A stretch of DNA of 64,000 nucleotides, taken from positions 44,830,924 to 44,894,923 of the forward strand of contig JAFMSR010000014.1 of assembly GCA_022818135.1 (NCBI GenBank). The letters run 5' to 3'. The position numbers and the translations under genes were made by a program. The stretch comes from Saxidomus purpurata. Taxonomy: Eukaryota; Mollusca; Bivalvia; Venerida; Veneridae. Under the pieces are notes generated by a model, which saw only the letters and a list, made by a program, of their open reading frames with translations, searched no databases and had not been told where the DNA came from. Shown piece by piece: positions 1-11,634 of the stretch (positions within the stretch are counted from its first letter, which is position 1; each line of letters opens with the position of its first letter).

Positions 1-108
1 AATGTCAAAAGTACGAATTTATTATACAGTGGTTGTATCTTTCCTATGACCGGGCTCTCGTCTTTATTTGCTTAAAATCCATGTATGATTAAGAAAGATA
101 TCATGAAA
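1..108 (+). repeat. Left arm of an inverted repeat
   Basis: The first 108 bases are an imperfect inverted copy of 3467-3585. Both share a block reading CCGGGCTCTCGTCTTTATTT on this strand and the flanking GATATCATGAAA. The arms differ by small indels. The arm stops exactly where the histone H3 similarity begins. The first codons of the open frame across it therefore belong to the repeat, not to histone. It may extend left of the window. Confidence 0.75.
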
Positions 109-114
109 TCGGGA

Positions 115-274
115 TTTCAGAGCTCCTCTGTCTTAGCTCTGCATGCGGCTAGCGAGGCTCACTTGGAGGGTCTCTTTGAGGACACCAACTTGTGCGCTAT
201 CCACGCCAAGCGTGTCACCATTATGCCAAAGGACATCCAGTTGGCTCGCCGCATCCGTGGTGAACGTGCCTTAA
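115..274 (+). pseudogene. Histone H3 C-terminal fragment (pseudogene)
   Basis: Translation matches canonical histone H3 from Phe84 to the terminal Ala135 (52 residues), covering most of helix alpha-2, loop 2 and helix alpha-3. The last 34 residues ([20 protein letters not shown] onward to GERA) look identical to animal H3. The first 18 carry about six changes, among them Tyr99 to His and Val101 to Glu. The N-terminal tail and alpha-N and alpha-1 helices are absent. One extra T after the final Ala codon puts the usual TAA out of frame, so the frame runs on 15 codons to 318. No histone 3' stem-loop is visible in the next 150 bases; an AATAAATAAA lies near 423. GC-rich codon use fits a copy of a replication-dependent H3 gene. 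The upstream frame comes from the inverted repeat, so this is a captured, truncated copy rather than a working histone. Confidence 0.85.
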
Positions 275-318
275 GTGACTTCCTCATCTCACTTGTCCAC
301 ACCCCTGCCTTTTCATAA

Positions 319-940
319 TTGTTTCATAATTATGTCGTCACACTTTGATATGTGAATTGATTCTCATGTGATACTGTTCATACTGTATTAGTTTATACTG
401 TATTATATGTACATATTTGCAGAATAAATAAACCGTTCTAGCGTGGGTAATGCAAATAGATTTTAAGTCGCCTATGATTTATTGCCAGGTTAAAAGATAG
501 ATATTCATTTTTATGCCATTGCGGTTCGTCCGTCTGTCCGCGCCCAAAATATGGGAGTTAAGTTGCTATTGCAACATTAGGTTAATTTGCTTTGAAGTCA
601 TTTATTCCGATTGTATTTTGTGGCTAGTTTTTGGCTTATGTGGCTAAAAAGTACAAAAAATATAACAAAAGAATAGCCACACAACTGCCAATTTTTAGTA
701 CGCCCTTCCCTCTGTCCGTAAACGTTTCCTTAATAACGTTCTTCAGGTGGAAATTTTCATTGACTTTCATGAAACTTGCTGATAAGGAGCCCTGCAATTT
801 GTAGATGATCCTAAGTATTTTTTTAGTTAAAGGGCAGAGTGACCTCCGATAACACTCTACATGTCACTATATTCATTTAACTTTCATCAAACTTGCTCAG
901 AAGGTTCACTGCAACATTTAGATGAACCATAAAGATGTTA
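319..940. other. Gene-free repeat-derived sequence
   Basis: No coding signal is seen. Around 520-540 and 700-720 there are GTCCGTCTGTCC-type stretches typical of HINE 5' regions. A GTGGCTA ... TAGCCACA inverted pair lies between about 617 and 682. These look like eroded HINE ends. Confidence 0.45.
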
Positions 941-1395
941 GGGTCAAAGGTCACAGTGACCCGAACTTTGAATATCTTTTCCGCTTAATATCTTGAGATC
1001 TATATGACACACAATCTTCAATTTTCTTATGATGTTTGGTTTTACTGAGAAGAGGATCCCTCTTGTTTTTGAGGTCAGTGGGTCAATGGTCACAGTGACC
1101 CGAACTTTGAATATCTTTTCCGCTTAATATCTTGAGATCTATATGACACACAATCTTCAATTTTCTTAGGATGTTTGTTTTTACTGAGAAGAGGATCCCT
1201 CTTGTTTTTGAGGTCAGTGGGTCAATGGTCACAGTGACCCGAACTTTGAAAACTGTTCTGCTTAATATCTTGAGATCTATCATGACCCACATTCTTCAAA
1301 CTTAATAGGATGATTGGTCTTATTGAGTAGATGAATACTACTTATTTTAGGGTCAGTGGGTCAAGATCACAGTGACCTCTGTTAGCTTTTCCTTG
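941..1395 (+). repeat. Tandem repeat, 139-bp unit
   Basis: Units begin with GGGTCAA at 941, 1080, 1219 and 1358, giving an exact 139-bp period. Each unit contains GGTCACAGTGACC, a short palindrome, then an ATCTTGAGATCTAT block and CTTGTTTTTGAGGTCAGT. The first two units are nearly identical; the last two diverge. The array resembles the core of a HINE. The open frame on the opposite strand at 1083-1292 is a by-product of the repeat. Confidence 0.85.
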
Positions 1396-1510
1396 ATAAC
1401 ATTGCATTTCATAAAACTTACTCAGAACAATTACAATAACAGTTACGGTCACTTTTGCTTTACATATAAGAAACTAAAAGTAATAGTTTTCAACTTTTGA
1501 CTGATTGCTT

Positions 1511-2751
1511 TTTTAGCTCGACTATTCGAAGAATAAGGAGGCTATTGCACTCGCCCCGGCGTCGGCGTCGGTGTCGGCGTCGGCGTCTGCGTTGGTTAAA
1601 GTTTTTTATAAAGTCAAATATCTTGAATACTATCAAAGGTATTGACTTGAAACTCAAACTATATGTTTACCATCAACATCTACACCTGGGGAAACAATCC
1701 CCATAACTCTGTTTTGATTTTTGACAGATTTATGCCCCTTTTTAACTTAGAATTTTTGGTTAAAGTTTTTTTATAAATTCAAATATCTTGAATACTATCA
1801 ACAGTATTGACTTGAAACTCAAAGTATGTGTCTACCATCAACATCTACACATGAGGAAACAATTCCCATAACTCTGTTTTGATTTTTGACAGATTTATGC
1901 CCCTTTTTAACTTAGAATTTTTGGTAATTTTTTTTTTGTAAATTCAAATATCTTGAATACTATATAAGGTATTGACTTGAAACTCAAAATATATGTTTAC
2001 CATCAACATCTACACCTGTGGAAACAATCCCTATAACTCTGTTTTGATTTTTGACAGATTTATATCCCTTTTTAACTTAGGATTTTTGGTAAAAGATTTA
2101 ATAAAGTCAAATATCTTGAATACTATCAAAAGTATTGACTTGAAACTCAAAGTATGTGTCAACCATCAACATCTACACCTGAGGAAACAATCTCTATAAC
2201 TCTGTTTTGATTTTTGATAGATTTGTGTCCCTTTTTAACTTAGAATTTTTTTTTAAAGATAGAATACTATCGAACGTATTGACTTGAAACTTAAAATGTA
2301 TGTTTACTGTCAATATCTTCACCAATGTTTTTGATTTTTGACATATTTATGCCCTTTTTAACTTAGAATTTTGTCACAGTTTTTACCAGACTAATACTCA
2401 AAATGGCTTTCTTTTGAAATGTCATAGAATAATTATGCAGCATGCAGTGGTCATGCTTTTTTAATTCTATACATATCAATTTTGAAAAGTTACAAAATTA
2501 TTCATGATCAAATATACAAGGTCATGTATTTCTTTGAAATTATCCCCCCCATCCTCCCTCCAGTTGGCTTGCAGAATCCAGAGTAAGGCTTTGAATGCAA
2601 TGTACATTTACAAAGGTCTTTGAACAAGTTTCATATCTTTGACCTTAATTCTTATAGACAATTACACAATACTCCTGTTCTTAGACAAAAACTTTTTTTT
2701 ACCAACAAGCTTTCGAATAGTCGAGCGTGCTGTCATGTGACAGCTCTTGTT
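1511..2751 (+). mobile_element. HINE (Helentron-like non-autonomous element), family A copy 1
   Basis: The left end after a T run reads AGCTCGACTATTCGAA (1515-1530). Its inverted copy TTCGAATAGTCGAGC lies at 2712-2726. Next come the hairpin GCTGTCATGTGACAGC (2729-2744) and a CTCTTGTT end. Inside is a (GTCGGC)n stretch near 1560-1595, followed by about four tandem units of roughly 150 bp, each carrying ATCTTGAATACTATC and ACTCTGTTTTGATTTTTGAC. Asymmetric terminal repeats, a tandem core, a microsatellite and a 3' hairpin are the established layout of HINEs. No replication or helicase protein is encoded, so it is non-autonomous. The copy at 54911-58660 has the same ends. Confidence 0.75.
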
Positions 2752-3386
2752 AACTTTAAGAGTGAATGATAAGTAATTAATTGATAATGCTATGGTGACT
2801 GACTTCTGCCATTTCGTTTTGACGGGTTGGCGCGTCTGAAGTGCACAATAAATAAAGCGCACTACTATGTCAAATGACATATTTGGCGGGACGCCTGACA
2901 AGTGAAATAATTTTTTCTCGTCCTGGCGCCCCGCCGACACGTCAAATTCAAAACATTATTTTATGCACAAATCCTCCTAGGGCTTAACTATATTTATCGA
3001 AGCGTATGTACTAAATTGTTGTACATCTATTTTAAAAGTTGGCAATAACTGGCAACAAAGTTGGTAGGTTCGATTTGAATAACTCGCGTTTCTATTTTGC
3101 AGCAATTATCAGCAACTACACGTAATTAGTCTCTCGAATAATTTTGTTTTATTTGCTATTCTTTGTTTTACAACAACCTATGTAATAGCTGCTGATCAGT
3201 TCATTTCAAATCTAATTTGTGATGATATGGAAGTTTTAGTCTTCTATTCAAAATCAGCAGACATCACATATTATTTATAATTTGTACATTAATGTTGTTT
3301 GCATGTTTTCCTTTAGGTTGTGTAATAATATTAATTTCCAGTAATCCTTAATTTTTAATTTGCAACTGTCGCGCATAATGTTTTAC
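2752..3386. other. Gene-free stretch
   Basis: AT-rich sequence between a HINE and a long inverted repeat. I see no conserved protein similarity, RNA gene or tandem structure here. Confidence 0.5.
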
Positions 3387-3466
3387 ACACGGTACCGATC
3401 CCACGTGACTTTTCCGGCCATGTGCGGGACTCAGAAATAACAACAAACGCCGATTCAGGTAACATT

Positions 3467-3585
3467 TTTCATGATATCTTCCTTAATCCTGCATAGATTT
3501 TAACCAAATAAAGACGAGAGCCCGGCCATAGGAAAGATACAACCACTGCTTATCAGTATCAGTAGAAAAAAATCGTACTTTGACA
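3467..3585 (-). repeat. Right arm of the inverted repeat that starts the window
   Basis: Reverse complement of 1-108 with small differences. It contains CGAGAGCCCGG and TCATGATATCTT. It sits inside the left arm of the long inverted repeat and has no matching partner in the right arm, so it was probably a later insertion there. Confidence 0.7.
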
Positions 3586-5290
3586 GAAAGTGCAACCGCG
3601 CATTTTCCGAGAAGAAAATTGACTTGCTATGTGTGGAACACCGATGTATAAATTATTTATAAATTTCCTGCAATTGTGTTATACCACACGGTTTAATGAG
3701 CGGAGAACGTATTTTTATCTAATGTAACAGCTGACAAAAGTTGGTCAAGAAAATTCGCTTGTTTCACTCGATTTAAAAAGAATAATATAAAATTCTATGT
3801 GTGGGACCCGAAAAAAACAAGCTATGTGTGGGACGCAAATTATGAACCCCGTTTCTTTTCATGATGAGAGCAAAATCAACATTATACATGCCTTTGGCCA
3901 TTACACAATACAAAAATGGCATATATATTATATAACTGTTCTGTGACGTCTTCGTTTACGTTGGCTATTATTGTTTTATTTCTTGATGGATTGTTTTTAT
4001 ACTCACACTCATCGACTCTTTATGTTACATTGCTATAGCTTTCAAACATGAAAAATATCACTTTAACGTATGCACATGGCTCCTGAAATAATATTTCTAT
4101 ATCATTAAGATATAAGCTAACAATTTAAAGATATCTTTGAGTGGAGTGTAACTTTTTGAAAACTGACCCCTCCAAAAGTTTCTAAAGGCATTTCTATACA
4201 ACACTATTTCCTGTAGTCACTTAATATAGGCGATAACTCATCAGATACTAGAAAGTAATTGCCAAGGTAATGATTACTTAATGGTTCTTTTTTTATTTTG
4301 GCAGTCCCAGTGAAGGTCATGGTCATATTCCTAAACATTAGTACATAATACTTGTAAGTAGAAATGATACTTCACAAACTCGATCATTTTTAAGCCGCAA
4401 GTAAGATATGCTTTTCACATTTAGAAACGTTCGTTAGCAGCATGTAAAGTCCTCTTTCATATCTATTAACATATACGTGCTTGCAATGCTTCACAATACT
4501 AAGCGAACTATGTTGCACTTTTTTCAGATCCAGAATGAAAGCAAGAGATCATCTAACTTAAGTTTGAATGCAGCCAGTCGCCGACGCAAGCGCATGTCAA
4601 AAAGAAACGTTTAATGCCACTTCCGTTTGCAGAGGGAGTTATGTCTTGTTAACAAGCCACGTGTAAATCATTCAAGACGCCAGTCTCAGACGGACGAAAA
4701 CGTCATGTACCAAGATCACCATTTGTGACTTTGACGACTCCCAGAAGATACAATAGAATTTACGTCTTTGATTGCAAATGACTTAAATGTGCTATTGGTC
4801 AATGCTTTGGCAACATTAAAAGAAAAGGGATTTGATCGTGTTCTCTTAATTTTTTCAAGACTGTAATGCGGTGGCAAATTCCGACTGTGTGTCTTTCTGA
4901 CAACTGTCAACTTTTAAAAAGTTACACTCAAAGATATCTTTAAAATTTTAGCTTATATCTTAAAGAGATAGAAATATTATTTCAAGAGCTATCTGTATAC
5001 GTTAAAGTGATATTTTTCATGTTTGAAAGCTAGCAATATAATATTAAGTGTCGATATGTGTGAGTAGGAGAAATAAAACAATAATAGCCAACGTAAACGA
5101 AGACGTCACAGAACAGTTATATAATATATAATATATATGTCATTTTTGTATTGTTTAATGACCAAAGGCATGTATAACGTTGGTTTTTGTATAACAGTGG
5201 TGTTTTTGCCACTGACCGTTCCAAGGCGGTGCCCCACTGTGTTCCTTTAATTGTTCGTTTTGTCCTCGTGTGTTTGCTTTGTATGCTAGT

Positions 5291-5376
5291 GTGTGTTGGT
5301 AGTGTATATGTGTGTGTGTGTACATGATTGTGTGTGTGTGCCGTGTGTGTGTGCGTGTGTGTGTGTTGGTGGTGTG
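5291..5376 (+). repeat. (GT)n-rich microsatellite
   Basis: An imperfect GT/TG tract with short interruptions. It creates open frames on both strands (Cys/Val-rich or Thr/His-rich peptides) that are artefacts of the repeat. Confidence 0.9.
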
Positions 5377-5645
5377 CACTTCTGGGTGCTGTGGGGCTCG
5401 TTTTGGGGAGGCTGCGTTTTTGGTACGTGGCATTCCCTGTTTGATATTATTTTTGTTTTTTTTGCAAAATACATAAACTTTGACACTTTAATTATATTGG
5501 CGACAGAACGAGAAAAAGTTATGTAAGAATTCTAAACATGATGAGTGTTAAAAATCCTTAGGGGCTGTTGTTTTTACCTTGATAATGATAGAGGTACGGA
5601 AAATATATGAGTCAAAGTGAGTACACTATTCACCGGAATGTTAAG

Positions 5646-5659
5646 CCCCCCCCCCCCCC
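5646..5659 (+). repeat. C homopolymer
   Basis: A run of about 14 cytosines followed by A residues. Its length is probably unreliable in sequencing. Confidence 0.9.
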
Positions 5660-6312
5660 AAAAATCTGCTGCTTGATTAACATGTTATACAGTGAAATAC
5701 GGCATTTATTTCTTGAGTGATGGGTCAATGTCAGTTGAAAGAAGTTAAATTCATTGCTATGATGTAATACGATGAATCAGTTAAAGTCCATTTATCTGGA
5801 ACTCTCATGGCTAAACACAGTACAGGGATAACAAAGAGTAACACATGAAAAACGTTTTAATTCACTTTTATAACTTATGTTTGCCTATTGTAGGCTCATA
5901 TCCTGAATTCCTCTTCCTTTCGACTACAACAATGTACGATTCGCATTCGACTAACATTTAACATACTATTTCTTTGCGGTTATAAAATTGTGTGCGTCAT
6001 TGGCGTTTTTAAGACCATCTCATCATGAAAAGAAATGTGTCCCACACATAGCATTTTATATTCTTTTTAAAAATCGAGTGAAACAAGTGAATTTTCTTGA
6101 CCAACTTTTGTCAGCTGTTATATTAGGTAAATATACGTTCTCCGCACAATTACAGAAAATTTGTAAACAATTTATACATCGAGGTCCCACACATAACACG
6201 TAAAAGTCACGTGGGATCGGTACCGTGTTTTACCTGGTTTACTTTTGTTAATAGTCTGTTTAAAAGCTCCTGGAGAGCTTTTGTTACTATTTCGTGTCGA
6301 CTAAAAATACTA

Positions 6313-6393
6313 TGTATTGTATTGTATTGTATTGTATTGTATTGTATTGTATTGTATTGTATTGTATTGTATTGTATTGTATTGTATTGTATT
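6313..6393 (+). repeat. (TATTG)n microsatellite
   Basis: About sixteen copies of a 5-bp unit. It abuts the left end of the inverted duplication at 6398-7042. The right end of that duplication carries only two to three units of the same motif (about 7040-7055), so the tract expanded on one side of an element. Confidence 0.9.
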
Positions 6394-6397
6394 AATA

Positions 6398-7042
6398 ATT
6401 TCTGTCATGAGCACGAGGTTCAGATCGAAATATCCGTCACCGAGGGTAACTGTTTTGGTGGGAACGAGGCTCTGCCGAGTTCCCGTAAAACAGTTACCCG
6501 AGGTGACGGATATTTCCATCTGAGCCAAGTGTCTCATGATGGAAACTTTTTCTTGCATGCCGTCTTGCATTTTAATGTAGATTTCTCAATTCAAACTTAT
6601 CAAAATGATGAATTATCATGAAAAACAAACGATTTTCCGACGTTGTGTTTGGGAAATTGACGTCACAATGTTTATAACGTTACGTCATAAGTGATTCACG
6701 AGAGTCGTCTGGCATAGGAGGGGTGCCAGACCGGTTTTTCCGGCATGGGCAAAATCACCGGAAATGCCGATCCGATATGCAAGAATGTATTTTTCTTGCA
6801 TATCGGATCGGCATTTCCGGGGAATTTGCTAATTCATCATTTTGATAAGTTTGCATTTAGAAATCTACTTTAAAGTGCAAGACAGTATGCAAGAAAAAGT
6901 TTCCATCATGAGACACTTGGCTCAGACACGTCGGGTAACTGTTTTACGGGAACTCGGCAGAGCCTCGTTCCCGCCAAAACAGTTACCCTCGGTGACGGAT
7001 ATTTCGATCTGAACCTCGTGCTCATGACAGAAACTATTAGTA
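6398..7042. mobile_element. Inverted duplication with nested palindromes
   Basis: 6398-6610 is an inverted copy of about 6825-7042. The left arm contains its own 90-bp palindrome (6427-6516) centred on CGAGGCTCTGCCGAG (6465-6479). The right arm has the same core at 6953-6967. Between the arms is a perfect 28-bp stem (6758-6785 with 6793-6820) with a 7-base loop. No coding capacity. Likely a miniature fold-back DNA element; its superfamily is not determined. Confidence 0.75.
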
Positions 7043-7078
7043 TTGTATTGTAATTAGAAATGACCCTTTGAACGTAAG

Positions 7079-7478
7079 TTAAATACGTGTAACATAAAAC
7101 AATAATAGTGATGCACATATAATAAGTGGTTTGCTGCCTATTAGGTCTACTTCAATCCAAAGATCTTCACACTTGGATTTAAGTTCGGGCATTTCTTGGG
7201 CACTGATGCAATCTCTGACTGCGATGAAAACTCCACCACCTGCCTGTGTGGCACGGTCTCTTCTAAATATTGTGTAACCTAGCACTGGGTCAAAGATTTC
7301 GTTGGTGTGATGTTTGGGTTTTAGCCAGGATTCAGTGCCTATGACATATAGGCATATGACATATATGACATATTATGACATCAGGCTTGGTTGAAGAAGC
7401 TAGGTTACTAAATTCGTGTTTCTTGTCAACAATTGATCTGCAATTGATGACTAGAACTTTGATGGATCTTGTAATATT
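7079..7478 (-). pseudogene. Non-LTR retrotransposon (LINE) endonuclease fragment
   Basis: On the minus strand, short blocks match the apurinic-like endonuclease (EEP fold) of LINEs. These are an NCRSI-type start near 7450, GTESWLKP near 7340 with the catalytic Glu, FRRDRA and GGGVFIAV near 7260-7220, and EDLWIEV near 7160. The reading is broken near 7350-7380, where an ATGTCAT-type microduplication is inserted. The fragment ends abruptly by 7079, and no reverse transcriptase follows. CR1/Jockey-like LINEs carry such a domain, but the clade cannot be fixed from this piece. It is a dead 5'-side fragment. Confidence 0.75.
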
Positions 7479-7480
7479 CT

Positions 7481-9475
7481 TTTTCCTTATTAAATTGGTT
7501 TTTGGCCTGGGGACTGAAAGTCCCCAAGGCCTAAGTTAGCATACCACATTTCAAACCCTGCAAGAATTTTAGCCGTGCTATGTGCGAATAACAACTGTAA
7601 ACATGCGCTATGCGAAAGTAGTGCAAGACAGACCAGATCAATCTTGTGCTTGAATGCGGCATATGATAAGAACATGTTACAAATAAAAATAGTACATAAA
7701 ACTTCAAACGACTGCAGGAAGGTATATAGCTTACGGGCTGCATTACACATTTTTTTCTGTTTTAGAAATTAATGCGCTGTTAGCTGATTACGGAAGATAA
7801 TCATATGCATATCACGGAAAAGTACGGATATTTACGGAAATTTACGACAACGTACGAAGCTCTATATAAGAGTTTGTAGTTTGATTTTCAAATTTCCGAT
7901 GTTATTTCATTGACAACTTTGTTATTTACGAACGATAACATATATATTTACCTAAAAATAAATGTCTCTAAAAAAAAGATATAATTTACGTACATTCCCG
8001 AGAAGGAACTAACGTGATCAAATTCACCCGCCATTTATCGAGGACGCTGCATGTCGAGGCCCAGTGAACGGTTTCACTGATTACAACTACAAGTTAACCC
8101 AGAATCCTTTTTGGTTTTCTCTGTTATACACATTGTACAGTACTGTATTTATATTTCATTGCTGGTATTGCTTTGTTTATTTCTGTTTCAAGGTCTTGTC
8201 ATTGGTACACAATAATTTTCGATCCACATCATCAGATCATATCGCTTGAAGTTGTACAAAGCGCAGATCGAATTATTTGTACTGGCTTAAACATTTTATA
8301 ATGTTGACTATGTGATTATTTTTCATTTAACGTACATTTCATAATAAAACAAACTTCCCTGTCACCCATATATTTGTGAATCATTCATTCTGTGTCATAT
8401 ATTGAATTTCGTCCTCTGCACATTTCGACCCGCGCTTTAGGTAAGATTCAACGCAGAACACGTAGGTGAAAAGTTGTTTTTCGGGGAGTTAACCTATAGC
8501 CCCCAGGCCTTCAGCGCTCACAGCGCTTTGGTTTATTTTACTTTTGGTAGAGTTGTTACGTTTAGGTGTTGAGGTGTGAGTCATAGAGAAGGAGAGGTCA
8601 CTGGAGTTCGATTCATTTAGGCTTTCAAAAGGGTTTGGCGTTTCAAGTGAGTCGAGGGTAGGTTCTTAATTTAATGTAATATTTATGTTTTCACAGATAG
8701 TGCACTTCCAGACACCAGCCCAGTCTGTCATACATCGAGTCGTTAATGTTCTGGCAGTCAGCATGGTACCAGACATTACACATGTCACACTGGACTTCTT
8801 TACAGGTCCAAAGGAGTCCAGTGTGACATGTGTAACTGACAGATGGGTGGGTGGATGGATGGTAAACTAACGCGAAAACTCAATTTCACAAAATCAATAT
8901 GAAGCAATGTAGTACGGGGAGTTTTGGATTTAGCACTTTATGACGTAGACGGAAACTGTATATTTAGCGCATGCGTAAATGTACCATTTTTTCCCCAGGA
9001 AAAGAAATTCGCCTACTTTCGATTTGAACTGACAATTTTTCATGAAACGAGGAGTCATGAGCTAAATGACAATGACAGTAAGAGATGTTAATATGATAAA
9101 ATAAATAGGAGTAATAAATAGTAGTATAAACATAGTATTTATCGTGACCATAATGTAAATTAGTCGCTGTTCATTTGATATCGGAGGCTTGTGTCAAGTT
9201 GTGAAACAGAAAGTAGAGATCAATTTTTGAAAATTACGCAGTCAAATTAGCCAAAGTTTTCGTAGTTGGAGATCGATATTTTATTCTTCGTGGACATGCT
9301 ATGCTTTGACAAAGATAGATTTACTATGTGAGTCAGTGAAATACAGTAGTAGATTTGATTCTGAAACACTGAAGGCCACTTGTTTAGTCAAAATATTTAA
9401 GTGACGTCTTGAGCAAATTATGAGATATTTTCGTTTTAGGTCAGAATCTTGCTGAAACAATTAGTTGGACTATCT
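7481..9475. other. Gene-free stretch
   Basis: No protein similarity was recognised in about 2 kb. The small open frames here are short, lack splice or start context, and have no recognisable motif. A perfect 21-bp hairpin at 8776-8835 is listed separately. Confidence 0.5.
8776..8835. repeat. Perfect 21-bp inverted repeat (hairpin)
   Basis: Bases 8776-8796 are the exact reverse complement of 8815-8835, with an 18-base loop. The core reads CACATGTCACACTGGACT. The size suits a small-RNA precursor, but it could equally be a short mobile-element remnant. No promoter evidence is seen. Confidence 0.8.
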
Positions 9476-11634
9476 AGTACAGTTGTTTAGGCAGTAGCGG
9501 ATAGCTAAGGAAACAACTGCTGTGTGTGTGGTCAAAATAGCTATTCTGAGAGAATAATAAATTTCAGTTGACAGATAAATGCCTCTGCTATCCAAAATGA
9601 GTCAACTTTTTCACCTGTGTCCGAGTTTTCCATGCATAGTGCTTTGTTTACACCATACACCGATTTGGTCAGTAGCGGATAGCTTTAGGGAGTATGGGAT
9701 AACTCTGTGAAGGTCATTGGCGGGGCGTCTCAAAGCAGTATAAATCGTGTATTTAATACTTTTATGTGCTGTACACATGTTAAAGACACATCACAGGTAT
9801 AAAATTTATTTGGTTCTGTAGTATGTTAATAACTTAATAGTTCTGTTTTTTAAATTAAAAATGCGATACTAGTATAGCCTAAACTTAGTTTGCAGTTGAG
9901 ACACTAGTAGAAACTAAACAGAATTATTTACACATGTAATAAGATCATAACTGTTTCAAGTGAGATCAGTTATTGGTATTTGAAACCTTATTCTAACATG
10001 ACTCGCGATTTTGTCTCTATATACAAAGAGTAGAAAAATTATGTTATATTAAACCATATACAACGCGGGAACCGATACGCTGTAAACATGACGTCATATT
10101 GCGCCGCATGACGTTAAATGAGCGTTCGCGTAGAAAATAAAGCTTTGCATTTATTCACCTTTTGTAATATCTGGTCATGTTAGAATCGAAATAACATCCT
10201 TTTCAGCTTTGTTATCGTCTAATAAACAATAATTTGTTGTACTGATGCGCAGTTATAAACCACTCAGGCCTTCGGCCTTCGTGGCTAATCACTGCGTATC
10301 AGTACTCCAAATCATTGTTTATTAAACGACTAACACCGCTGGAACGGATGTTATTTCATAAACCAATCATATGGTAATCTAAGGGAATCAACAGCATTAT
10401 GAATCACAGATAATAACAACAGAAAAAACCCCAGCTCAAATCACTAAACTTAATCAAATAAAAAACAAAAGGAATATGAACTGCAATCATCTTTCTTGAT
10501 GCTTTGTGTTAGTTTAATATACATCTAACTATATAAACCATAATATAAACATCAGGAAAGCTGTGAATTATAATAGGATTGACTGTAGAATAGGATCGAC
10601 TGTTACAGTTGCATACACTTCTCCACCACTACCACCCAAGTACAGTAACCTGGACACTTCATTCATTAAAAGTGACATAGTGTCCAGACTACAATTATTT
10701 TCCAAAATAGGTGTGAAATACAGTGTACATGTATGCAACAAAGGATACGAAATAACTACAATAAACATGTTTAGAAAAAGTGCATGTATCAAGTATTAGG
10801 TGATCTGAGTCAGTAATTAAATATTATACTGGATGCTTTTCCCTCAGGAAAAACTTTATAGTAACTAAAAGTAACCAGAAAGAAAGTATTCATGATTATT
10901 TGCCAAATGTAATTTAATTCAATTAAATTACATATAAATAAAATGGGTAAGTTAATTGTATTTTTAAAATAATCTCACTATACCAAAGCAGTTTTAATCA
11001 GTCACAACTCTTTGTGTAATGTACATTTCTTTAAATCATACATTTGTCATTTTTCATTAATAAGACAAGAATTACAAGGTGTATTTCCTTCATTTAGAAT
11101 CTATAATATTTATTAACAATCACAACACAGTAATTTTATCTACGAACCAATAAATTGACTGTTAATATTTAGTTTGAAACAACCCCTTGATTACAATACC
11201 GCAGGGTATAATGGCAATCCGTTACTGCCTAAATCATGTACTTCACATTCAAGTCTCTGTTCATTGTCACTGTATGCTTTATGGTAAAAATATTTTTTGG
11301 AGGTATCAAAGACATATTTGTACATCATATGATACCAAGACTTTGTTACTTTATCTTCAACTTTGCATATTTTTTCTTACAATATTCTCGAAAGCAATTT
11401 TGCTTTTTTCGAAGCGGTGATCACTTCCGGTTGCACTGTTTGGCTTTATGTAAATTAAATTCTTGCAGAAAAAGTTATGACAACAAATTAAACATCAATC
11501 TACGGGGGAAACATCACTCTTCAATATGTGAGATTTATTTTTCCGAAACATTCAAGCGTTTTTCAATAGTCAGCCTTCAAACTGAAACCTATCCGCTACT
11601 GCCTAAAATCCGCTACTGCCTAAACAACTGTACT
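9476..11634. mobile_element. DNA transposon-like element with 27-bp terminal inverted repeats
   Basis: Bases 9476-9502 and 11608-11634 are perfect reverse complements of 27 bp containing TTTAGGCAGTAGCGGAT. The motif GCAGTAGCGGAT recurs as a subterminal repeat. It is near 9670 on the left; on the right it is at about 11211 in degenerate form and again at 11591-11605. Repeated end motifs are typical transposase-binding arrays. No transposase is recognised inside, so it is probably non-autonomous. A 170-bp palindrome (10188-10357) lies inside it. Confidence 0.65.
10188..10357. repeat. Palindromic hairpin element
   Basis: An imperfect inverted repeat with arms of about 80 bp. Outer ends are AAATAACATCC and GGATGTTATTT; the centre reads AGGCCTTCGGCC. 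It may form a long hairpin or cruciform. Similar palindromes occur at 6427, 26605, 43104 and 53548. Confidence 0.75.

Larger units (their letters stand above)
3387..6228. repeat. Long imperfect inverted repeat (fold-back element)
   Basis: The outer ends are ACACGGTACCGATCCCACGT (3387 onward) and its reverse complement ending at 6228. Inner arm segments also match: 3600-3870 pairs with about 5990-6190, and 3886-4157 pairs with 4914-5180. The right arm is interrupted at about 5184-6015 by a GT-rich insert; the left arm has an insert at about 3440-3600. The spacer is about 4158-4913. Arms differ by many small changes, so this is old. No transposase is visible. It could be a fold-back transposon or two opposed copies of one element. 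Confidence 0.7.

Noticed and set aside
5155..5526. Open frames on both strands rich in Thr/His or Cys/Val
   Set aside because: They are translations of a GT microsatellite and have no domain or splice support.
6211..6621. 136-codon open frame
   Set aside because: It is mainly the (TATTG)n microsatellite and a palindrome read as codons.
7490..7772. Overlapping open frames on both strands
   Set aside because: Three frames open over the same short stretch, with no known domain in any of them.
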